NCBI GenBank assembly: GCA_021200395.1
Contig: JAJQGQ010000030.1
Location: forward strand, 1-7,387
Source: Erysipelotrichaceae bacterium
Lineage (GTDB): Bacteria > Bacillota_I > Bacilli_A > Erysipelotrichales > Coprobacillaceae
Length of the DNA stretch: 7,387 bases
Reading direction: 5' to 3'
Of this stretch, positions 1 through 5,614 are shown piece by piece. Under the pieces are notes generated by a model. The model was not told the origin of the DNA and did not search any database. It worked only from the letters and a program-made list of their open reading frames with translations. Position 1 is the first letter of the stretch. Each line of letters opens with the position of its first letter. Both the position numbers and the translations under genes were made by a program.

Positions 1-98
1 AGAAACGATATATTCCACCAATGGATCATCCATGGAGAATAGATAATTTCTTAACTTTCAAAGGTAAACAGCAGCACCAGATTGGTGCTAATGTTTGA
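1..98 (+). CDS. C-terminal end of a probable transposase (5' part outside window)
   Basis: An open frame enters from the left edge (codons in phase from base 3) and ends at TGA 96-98, giving 31 residues. The peptide carries the motif YIPPMDHPWR at about residues 3-12, followed by a Phe/Lys/Gln-rich tail ending in GANV. As I remember them, an IPP-x-HPW motif close to the C-terminus is characteristic of IS1202/ISNCY-type DDE transposases, so I read this as the tail of such an enzyme, which would cut and join the ends of an insertion sequence. The other two plus frames stop by base 46. There is too little sequence to be certain. If the call is right, the right end of the element lies shortly after base 98, but its terminal repeat cannot be recognised without the left end. 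A hairpin at 66-96 overlaps the last codons. Confidence 0.5.
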   Translation, partial: KRYIPPMDHPWRIDNFLTFKGKQQHQIGANV

Positions 99-106
99 TA
101 TTTTTT
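66..106 (+). terminator. Possible intrinsic terminator of the left-edge gene
   Basis: AGCACC (73-78) pairs with GGTGCT (84-89) around a 5-nt loop. A second helix, AAACA (66-70) with TGTTT (92-96), extends it beyond a 2x2 internal loop. Six T residues follow at 101-106, a few bases after the stem. The hairpin overlaps the last codons of the left-edge gene. The gap before the T-run makes it weaker than a textbook terminator. Confidence 0.4.
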
Positions 107-158
107 AGGACATTTTCAAAATTGCTTGACACTAATTAAACAATTTCAAAAAATGCGA

Positions 159-177
159 TTGACAAATGTTGTTTCAA
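159..177. promoter_or_regulatory. Imperfect inverted repeat over the tetR -35 box, candidate operator
   Basis: The 19-bp segment TTGACAAATGTTGTTTCAA is an imperfect palindrome with outer arms TTGA/TCAA and further symmetric A/T positions inside. It covers the -35 box and most of the spacer, where a bound TetR-family dimer would block RNA polymerase. A longer relative at 126-149 also begins TTGACA and ends TTTCAA. TetR-family genes commonly repress themselves, which makes this a reasonable candidate autoregulatory operator. In such AT-rich DNA, part of the symmetry may be chance. Confidence 0.3.
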
Positions 178-188
178 TAAGTTATGAT
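159..188 (+). promoter_or_regulatory. Promoter of the TetR-family gene
   Basis: A perfect -35 box TTGACA (159-164) and a 5/6 -10 box TATGAT (183-188) are separated by 18 bp. TTATGA (182-187), with a 17-bp spacer, is an alternative reading of the -10 box. Transcription would start near 195, leaving a leader of about 39 nt before the ATG at 234. A second TTGACA at 126-131, 33 bp upstream, has only a poor -10 match (AAAAAT at 149-154). Confidence 0.65.
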
Positions 189-195
189 GAATCTA

Positions 196-209
196 AGTAA
201 ACGCTTATT
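196..209. promoter_or_regulatory. cre-like site in the tetR leader
   Basis: AGTAAACGCTTATT agrees with the CcpA catabolite-response consensus TGWAANCGNTNWCA at 11 of 14 positions; the mismatches are the first base and the last two. It lies at about the predicted transcription start of the TetR-family gene, a position where CcpA usually represses. The match is by eye only. Confidence 0.3.
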
Positions 210-233
210 TATTTTTTGGAAGTGGGGATATAT

Positions 234-830
234 ATGGCAGCCAACAATACACATGATGCAAAAAGAAATAAAATTTTAGAAGATTGTTTTGATTGCTTTT
301 GCGAAAACGGTCTAGAAAACACAAGTACAAAAATGCTTGCTAAAGCTTGTGGTATGAGTGCTGGTAATTTATTTAATAATTATTTTGATAGTAAAGATGA
401 AATCATTATTGAATGTACAGCTCATGGTATGGCAAAAACCGAAGAAGATTTTCTTGCGATTGCTCCTCAATCTCTTGATGAAATAGAGGATTACATTGAC
501 AAAATGCCTTATATCACTCATGATTTACACGCTAAAAAATATCGTTTTATGTATCAGGTTTATGCATCTCCTCGATATTTGGAATATGGTAAAGAATTTT
601 CCAAAGGGGTTACTGAACGATATAGTGAATACGCTAAACAATTAGCACCAAACTTTGGTTTACCTTGGGAATTAGTTAGATCATTTATTTATATGTTTGT
701 AAGAACATGTGTTTATTATGCATTGTTTGAAAATGAAGAGTATTTACAATCACAATTATATTTCCTTAAAAACGGCATCCGATTAATGATAAAGGAAGCA
801 CAAGAAAATGCTGAAAAACAAAACTCTTAA
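234..830 (+). CDS. TetR/AcrR-family transcriptional regulator
   Basis: This 198-residue protein has the usual TetR-family size. The N-terminal part (about residues 10-58) is the DNA-binding domain: helix 1 around KRNKILEDCFDCF, then the helix-turn-helix at about 31-50, with a turn at KACGMS and a recognition helix near 43-50, closed by the family-typical YFDSKDEII (50-58). The remainder is a helical ligand-binding and dimer domain with no recognisable specificity. I chose ATG 234 because GGAAGTGGGG (219-228) sits just upstream at good spacing; the frame also opens at a TTG at 216, but that codon overlaps this Shine-Dalgarno. The gene has its own promoter and converges on the sugar operon, so it is not part of it. 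Its ligand and targets are unknown; autoregulation is plausible. The stop codon lies inside the terminator stem. Confidence 0.88.
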   Translation: MAANNTHDAKRNKILEDCFDCFCENGLENTSTKMLAKACGMSAGNLFNNYFDSKDEIIIECTAHGMAKTEEDFLAIAPQSLDEIEDYIDKMPYITHDLHAKKYRFMYQVYASPRYLEYGKEFSKGVTERYSEYAKQLAPNFGLPWELVRSFIYMFVRTCVYYALFENEEYLQSQLYFLKNGIRLMIKEAQENAEKQNS

Positions 831-850
831 AATTTCTTTTAAGAGTTTTT
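821..850. terminator. Bidirectional terminator between tetR and the sugar operon
   Basis: AAACTCTTAAAA (821-832) pairs perfectly over 12 bp with TTTTAAGAGTTT (837-848) around the loop TTTC. Five T residues (846-850) follow on the plus strand. On the minus strand the stem is followed by TGTTTTTC. It therefore serves both the rightward TetR gene and the leftward operon. The TetR stop (828-830) and the minus-strand remnant stop (841-839) both fall within it. Confidence 0.8.
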
Positions 851-1127
851 AAAATACTTTTCAAACAAATATATAGGTGTACAACTCCATGCATGACAAT
901 AACTATGGATGATTTTTCCACCATATGGTGACTCATTAGGATCATCAGGATTAAATACTTCCCAAAAAGTATCAGCACCAAGTTCCACCATCTTACCCCA
1001 ATAAGATAATATATAATTCATGGCTTTATCTTTTTCACCACTTATGATTAAAGCTTCACAAAAATGATGCATCATATAAGGCGTTATCATATCAATTGGT
1101 AATTTTAATAGTTCAATATTTTCTATT
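839..1127 (-). pseudogene. 3' remnant of a GH78 (alpha-L-rhamnosidase-like) glycosidase gene
   Basis: The minus-strand frame from about 1127 to the TAA at 841-839 encodes about 95 residues that look like the extreme C-terminus of a GH78/Bac_rhamnosid (alpha/alpha)6-barrel enzyme. Landmarks are TPYMMHHFCEAL, then YWGKMVELGADTFWEVF, then SPYGGKIIHSYCHAWSCTPIYLFEKYF. The GADTFWE and CHAWSCTPxYL segments are typical of that family's C-terminal end. The rest of the enzyme, hundreds of residues including most of the catalytic barrel, is missing. The frame stays open upstream to an ATG at 1207, but that stretch lies inside the GH43 gene in another frame and does not resemble GH78. There is no Shine-Dalgarno before any internal ATG. 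The GH78-like sequence begins within a few bases of the GH43 stop codon, which suggests that a deletion removed the 5' part of a former last operon gene. It is probably not functional. Confidence 0.75.
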
Positions 1128-1139
1128 TTATATAGAAAA
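1119..1139. other. Small hairpin at the GH43 stop codon / remnant junction
   Basis: TTTTCTAT (1119-1126) and ATAGAAAA (1132-1139) form a perfect 8-bp stem with a 5-nt loop that contains most of the GH43 stop codon (1130-1128). No T-run follows on the minus strand, so it is not a standard terminator. It coincides with the apparent breakpoint between GH43 and the GH78 remnant. It may be a trace of the deletion, or chance in AT-rich DNA. Confidence 0.3.
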
Positions 1140-2552
1140 ATTCTTACAGTGTAAAATCCATGTTCCACTATATTTAAAATACAATGGATAAATGCCATCT
1201 TGAACACTTATTGTACTGCCGAACCATAGCCATTGATTACAAGTTTCTATTTTAATAGAAGCAATAGGCTCTTGAGATAAATCTGTATAGACATATATAA
1301 TTCCATAATTACTAGATGTTACTTCAACTTTTACTTCGTGAACATTTTGCATGTCAAAATACTTATATCCTATAATTGAACCGTCTTTGATATTGGTAAT
1401 ATGCGATTCCATATTAGTATCAAGTGAAATATTCGGATGATTTGTATTATCAATTTTACCTAACTTACCAGCACCATTTCTAGACATAAGGACACATGCT
1501 ATGTAAGTCGGATAGACTTCATGACTTCTTAATGGCTTACCATTAAGTCCACATGATGTCATTTCTGCTTGATTAAATGTTCCATCATCATTCATGATAA
1601 TTCTTTCAGCCACACCTTGCCTTTGATATTGAGATGTATAAGTATGACGATGTCCAAATATATAATAATTATCTTTAATTTTTACCAATGATCCATGATT
1701 ATTGCCATAATAATATGTTGGTTTATCATCAATACCCAGGTTACAGTTAGAATGTAATATCCCTTTATATTCAAAATTCTTATTTGGATAATCAGACATA
1801 GCATAACATAGTTCATGCTGATTGATACTTGAATATATCATATAATACTTTCCATTATATTTACGCATAGAAGATGCTTCATAAAATTCGTGCCCTTCAA
1901 AACCTGTACCCATTGAATTTGATGCCCCCGGTATTACCATTGTCATATCACTATCCAATGTAAGCATATCATCTTTTAATTTGAAACACCAATTACCATC
2001 ACTAGTTGCTTTAAAAATATTAACATTATCAGGAATTTTTTTCTTGATACGTTCAATTGTTTGAGGGTCAGGCGAAAAACCAGAATACAAGTAGATGGTA
2101 CCGTCATCATCTTTAAATACACCAGGATCAAATTGATTTCTATCATTTTCTTTAAGTCCTAATATATTACCATCTAAATGTTGTACATGTCCATAAAATC
2201 GATATGGTCCTTCAGGATTATCTGCTCTTGCCACAGAAATTGTTTGTGCATTATCTAATCCATAATATAAATAATACTTATTATTTTTATATACAACATC
2301 AGGAGCAAACATTTTTCTTTTTCCCGTATCATTTAACGGATCATCCTTTCCTGTATAAATAGTGCCATGATAAGTCCAATCACTTAAATCATCAACAGAT
2401 GCAGACCAACATACATAAGGTTTCATACAGTACGTTTTTCCACCATAACAATCATGAGAACCATAAACATATAATCTGTCATTAAATACATGTGGTTCTC
2501 CATCAGGAACAAATTCCCAATTTGGTAAATATGGATTAAATACTTGTTTCAT
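1128..2552 (-). CDS. Glycoside hydrolase family 43 protein
   Basis: This 474-residue protein resembles the five-bladed beta-propeller GH43 enzymes (arabinofuranosidases, beta-xylosidases and related activities). Blade 1 carries VPDGEPHVFNDRLYVYGSHD, with Asp17 as candidate catalytic base. FAPDVVY (Asp85) and QFDPGVF (Asp142) are acidic propeller motifs, one of which should hold the pKa-modulating Asp. HEFYEASSMRKYNGKYYMIYS supplies Glu225 as probable general acid. NNHGSLV (284-290) and FGHRHTY (299-305) are the late conserved loops. Residues from about 370 to the end look like a beta-sandwich accessory domain of the kind often appended to GH43, and the ending DGIYPLYFKYSGTWIL is typical, so the C-terminus appears natural. 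There is no signal peptide, so the enzyme should be cytoplasmic. ATG 2552 follows AGGAG inside the end of the esterase gene, 4 bp away, implying translational coupling. The exact substrate cannot be read from sequence. Confidence 0.85.
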   Translation of the reverse strand: MKQVFNPYLPNWEFVPDGEPHVFNDRLYVYGSHDCYGGKTYCMKPYVCWSASVDDLSDWTYHGTIYTGKDDPLNDTGKRKMFAPDVVYKNNKYYLYYGLDNAQTISVARADNPEGPYRFYGHVQHLDGNILGLKENDRNQFDPGVFKDDDGTIYLYSGFSPDPQTIERIKKKIPDNVNIFKATSDGNWCFKLKDDMLTLDSDMTMVIPGASNSMGTGFEGHEFYEASSMRKYNGKYYMIYSSINQHELCYAMSDYPNKNFEYKGILHSNCNLGIDDKPTYYYGNNHGSLVKIKDNYYIFGHRHTYTSQYQRQGVAERIIMNDDGTFNQAEMTSCGLNGKPLRSHEVYPTYIACVLMSRNGAGKLGKIDNTNHPNISLDTNMESHITNIKDGSIIGYKYFDMQNVHEVKVEVTSSNYGIIYVYTDLSQEPIASIKIETCNQWLWFGSTISVQDGIYPLYFKYSGTWILHCKNFSI

Positions 2553-2556
2553 TTAA

Positions 2557-3297
2557 TTACACACTCCTCTTTTTGTTAGCATAAGCATCACTTCTATCTA
2601 TCCAATCTAAAAATCTTTCAACACTTAAATCCCAAAAACGCCATTCATGCTTATAATTAGCTTCACTTATCCAAGTATAGTTTATTTTATTTTCTTTTAA
2701 TTTATCTATAAATTTTATATTTAAATCATAAAGAAAATCATTTTCACCACAAGTAATAAAAATTTTATTATTAACTTTTGTTTCCTCAACCATTTTAAAT
2801 AAATCAACAGAAATAGTATCCATTTTTATCGCAGGTGAAAAAGCTCCAATAGCTTGATATTTGTCATTATATTTAAGACCATGATACAAAGCCCCAAAGC
2901 CTCCCATAGATAATCCTGCAATATATGCATCTTCTTTTCTTTTAGATATTGGAAATATTTCAGTAATAAATTCTTGTAATTCATTCTCTATAAAGTCTTC
3001 AAATTTATCTTGTTCAGTATTTAAATAATTCTTATTTTCCGCCGATAACAAAACAACTGCAATTTGTCTTTCTTCAGCATATAATTCAATATTTGTATAG
3101 CCATTCCATTGACAATAATTATTACCAAAACCATGTAATAAATATAACACCGGATATTTGTGTGAATAATCATGGTGGATGTCTTGTCCTTTCATTCTTC
3201 TCATGCTTTCTGGAATGGTTATTGAAGGAAGAATAACTTCAATATCCACTGTTCTAAGTAATGTATAAGAAATAACATTACATTGTATTTTTGCCAT
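2557..3297 (-). CDS. Esterase D / CE1-like carbohydrate esterase
   Basis: This 246-residue alpha/beta-hydrolase belongs to the putative-esterase family (PF00756-like), which includes acetyl-xylan and feruloyl esterases and S-formylglutathione hydrolases. The core starts at KYPVLYLLHGFGNN (about 47-60), where the LHG loop forms the oxyanion hole. GLSMGGFGA (128-136) is the nucleophile elbow with Ser130. CGENDFLYD (183-191) supplies the acid, most likely Asp187, and KHEW (216-219) supplies His217, completing the triad. There is no signal peptide. ATG 3297 follows a perfect AGGAGG at 5-nt spacing. Position between GH3 and GH43 suggests it removes acyl groups (acetyl or hydroxycinnamoyl) from an imported glycoside so that the glycosidases can act; that role is inferred from context. 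It shares its message with GH43 downstream, and a hairpin separates it from GH3. Confidence 0.85.
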   Translation of the reverse strand: MAKIQCNVISYTLLRTVDIEVILPSITIPESMRRMKGQDIHHDYSHKYPVLYLLHGFGNNYCQWNGYTNIELYAEERQIAVVLLSAENKNYLNTEQDKFEDFIENELQEFITEIFPISKRKEDAYIAGLSMGGFGALYHGLKYNDKYQAIGAFSPAIKMDTISVDLFKMVEETKVNNKIFITCGENDFLYDLNIKFIDKLKENKINYTWISEANYKHEWRFWDLSVERFLDWIDRSDAYANKKRSV

Positions 3298-3310
3298 ATA
3301 AACCTCCTAT

Positions 3311-3354
3311 ATAAAAACATTACAAACCTAACAATTTGTAGATTTGTAATGTTT
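3311..3354 (-). terminator. Intercistronic hairpin between GH3 and esterase genes
   Basis: AAACATTACAAA (3315-3326) and TTTGTAATGTTT (3343-3354) pair perfectly over 12 bp around a 16-nt loop. On the minus strand the stem runs into TTTTTATAT and then, within a few bases, the esterase Shine-Dalgarno. The shape is that of an intrinsic terminator, but the stem is AT-rich and the loop large, so partial termination or an mRNA-stabilising processing stem is more likely than a full stop. Only a weak promoter candidate (TTGAAT, then TACAAA 18 bp on, minus strand) is visible in the 103-bp gap, and its -10 box would lie within the stem. Confidence 0.5.
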
Positions 3355-3400
3355 AATGATTACTACATTCAAATAATATTAGAGAGGAAAGAATGTAATT

Positions 3401-5605
3401 TTATTTAATCAATACAAATTGTTGCTGGTTTTCCGTAGAACTATCATGTCCAATAAATGCAACAAATTGTCCATCTTCACTATCAAATTTCATATCACGT
3501 CTAATGAATCTTAACATGTCTTCACTTATATCAAATGATACTTCTTTTGATTCATGTGGTTTTAATAATACTTTTTGAATACCTTTAAGTTCTTTAACAG
3601 GTCTTACTACAGATCCTACCAAATCTCTGATATATAATTGAACTGTTTCCGTTCCTTCGATTTCAGAATCATTGGTAACTGTAACACGAGCTGTAATTTT
3701 ATTATTAAGAGTTAAAGTATTATCAGATAATTGAATATTACTATATGTAAAATTACTATATGATAAACCATAACCAAAACAATAATAAGGATCATTAGGC
3801 ATATCTGTATAACGTGATGTAAAACGTTTACTGTGAGTGCTTGTTTTAGCAGGTCTACCTGTACTAAATTCATTGTAAGAAATTGGACATTGCCCTACAG
3901 AATAAGGAAAACTCATAGATAAACGAGCACTAGGATTGACTTTACCAAAGATAATATCAGCTATGCCATCGCCACCTTCAGTTCCAGGGAACCAACATTG
4001 TAAAATAGCATCACTATTTTCATCAACTTCTTTCAATGCTAATGGTCTACCACTAAATATCAATGAAACAATTGGCTTATTTAATGTACGTAGTGATTTT
4101 AGCAATTCAATTTGAACTTTAGGCAAGGTAATATCACCTCTTGCTCCACCTTCCCCACTTTGATGAGGGTGTTCACCTAATGTCACAATAATAACATCAG
4201 CATCTTGAGCTTGATTCATAGCTTCTTCCAATAATGTTTGAGCATCTTCATTATCGTTTTTAACCGTTTTCCCATAACCAAATGTATCTAACTTACTATC
4301 TTCATCTAATAAAGGTGATCCATTCGTATGCGAAACATGATTCCCTTGTTTCTTTAAACCATCATATACTGTAATAACTTTTTCAGGATCAACATTGATT
4401 GACCAACTTCCACTTAAATTGTTATTATTAGCATAAGGTCCAACCACTAATAACTTTTGATTTTTATTTAAAGGTAAAATAGAATTATTTTTTAATAATA
4501 CACATGTCTTAGATACTGTTTCACGGGCAAATTGTCTAAACTCGTCACACATAATATATTTTTTCTCAGCTTCTTCATCTGCTCCTCGATAAGGATTTTC
4601 AAATAAGCCCAAATCATTTTTTAATTCCAATACACGCATGCAAGCTTCATCTATAAATTTCTTATCTAATTGTCCTGATTCAACTAATTCTTTAAGATTA
4701 TTAGAATAAGTTGATGTCATCATATCAATATCACAGCCTGCTTCAATAGCTAATTTTGCTGCTGCTTTGCTATCTTCTACTACACCATGAGGAATCAATT
4801 CTTTAATAGCACTATGATCTGAAATAACAACACCGTTAAATTCCCATTCATCTCTTAACAAATCTCTTAATATTTCTTTATTTCCCGTAACAGGAATACC
4901 ATTAATTGTATTAAATGAAGTCATTACTAATTTACAGCCAGCATCTACAGCAGCTTTATATGAAGGTAAATATTGATCTCTTAATGTACGTTCACTTAAT
5001 TCAACAGTATTATATTCTCTACCTGCGACTGGTGCCCCATAGGCTGCAAAATGCTTCACACATGAAGCAATAGAGGAAGAAGGGTCATTATCCCCTTGAT
5101 ACCCTTCAACCATTGCTTTCGCATATAAACAATTTAAATAGACATCTTCACCATTACTTTCCATGACTCTTCCCCATCTGGCATCTCTTACTAAATCTAC
5201 CATTGGTGAGAAAGTGACATGTATTCCTGATACAGCTGCTTCTTTAGCAGCTATTTGTGCTGTCTTTTTTACCATTTCTGGATCAAAAGAACATCCTAAT
5301 CCAAGTGAAATTGGAAAAACTGTCTTAAATCCATTAATAATATCGGCCATAAATAGCATAGGAATCTTTTTATCAGATTTTTCTAAATAACGATCTTGTA
5401 TATCTTTTAATTGTTTTGCACCTGATGTATTTAATATGGAACCTGATTGATAAACTTTATTTTCATCAATACCTACCTTAGAAACTGGACCTGTCGGAAT
5501 AACATCATTACTTTCAAAAAAGTTACCACTTAATTGTACCAATTGCCCAATTTTTTCATCTAAAGTTAAACTATTAAATAGCTCTACTAATTTTGTTTGT
5601 TCCAT
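3401..5605 (-). CDS. Glycoside hydrolase family 3 beta-glucosidase (BglX-like)
   Basis: This 734-residue enzyme has the complete BglX-type layout. The N-terminal TIM barrel (about 10-340) includes MADIINGFKTVFPISLG (Asp88 at the glycone subsite, with Asn91 where BglX has His), DARWGR (141-146), VKHFAAYG (183-190) and GVVISDHSAIKEL, with Asp263 as nucleophile. The alpha/beta sandwich (about 365-565) contains SGEGGARGD, with Glu485 as probable acid/base. The C-terminal fibronectin-III-like domain (about 635-715) has the typical RPVKELKGIQKV. Length is normal. Unlike periplasmic BglX there is no signal peptide, so it should act in the cytoplasm, removing terminal beta-glucose or beta-xylose from small glycosides. 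ATG 5605 follows AGGAGG, and the EIIC stop codon overlaps that Shine-Dalgarno, so the two genes are translationally coupled. GH3 enzymes normally use unphosphorylated sugars, an uneasy match with a PTS permease. Confidence 0.93.
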   Translation of the reverse strand: MEQTKLVELFNSLTLDEKIGQLVQLSGNFFESNDVIPTGPVSKVGIDENKVYQSGSILNTSGAKQLKDIQDRYLEKSDKKIPMLFMADIINGFKTVFPISLGLGCSFDPEMVKKTAQIAAKEAAVSGIHVTFSPMVDLVRDARWGRVMESNGEDVYLNCLYAKAMVEGYQGDNDPSSSIASCVKHFAAYGAPVAGREYNTVELSERTLRDQYLPSYKAAVDAGCKLVMTSFNTINGIPVTGNKEILRDLLRDEWEFNGVVISDHSAIKELIPHGVVEDSKAAAKLAIEAGCDIDMMTSTYSNNLKELVESGQLDKKFIDEACMRVLELKNDLGLFENPYRGADEEAEKKYIMCDEFRQFARETVSKTCVLLKNNSILPLNKNQKLLVVGPYANNNNLSGSWSINVDPEKVITVYDGLKKQGNHVSHTNGSPLLDEDSKLDTFGYGKTVKNDNEDAQTLLEEAMNQAQDADVIIVTLGEHPHQSGEGGARGDITLPKVQIELLKSLRTLNKPIVSLIFSGRPLALKEVDENSDAILQCWFPGTEGGDGIADIIFGKVNPSARLSMSFPYSVGQCPISYNEFSTGRPAKTSTHSKRFTSRYTDMPNDPYYCFGYGLSYSNFTYSNIQLSDNTLTLNNKITARVTVTNDSEIEGTETVQLYIRDLVGSVVRPVKELKGIQKVLLKPHESKEVSFDISEDMLRFIRRDMKFDSEDGQFVAFIGHDSSTENQQQFVLIK

Positions 5606-5614
5606 AAATTCCTC

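Noticed and set aside
919..930. Perfect 12-bp palindrome CACCATATGGTG
   Set aside because: It lies within the GH78-like coding remnant and encodes the family-conserved Ser-Pro-Tyr-Gly region, so it is explained by codons and has no regulatory context.
766..981. 71-codon minus-strand frame across the tetR/remnant junction
   Set aside because: It runs through the bidirectional terminator and overlaps both the tetR end and the GH78-like frame, with no recognisable protein features.
1128..1207. Upstream extension of the GH78 remnant frame to an ATG at 1207
   Set aside because: This stretch is the GH43 C-terminus read in another frame; its peptide has no GH78 resemblance and the ATG lacks a Shine-Dalgarno.
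5338..5346. Asn91 in GH3 where BglX has His (DIINGF instead of DVIHG) as a sign of lost activity
   Set aside because: Asp88, Asp263 and Glu485 are all present and I believe the Asn variant also occurs in other Firmicute GH3 enzymes, so it does not indicate inactivation.
5163..5390. 75-codon plus-strand frame within the GH3 gene
   Set aside because: It is antisense to a conserved part of the GH3 catalytic barrel and has no supporting start signal.
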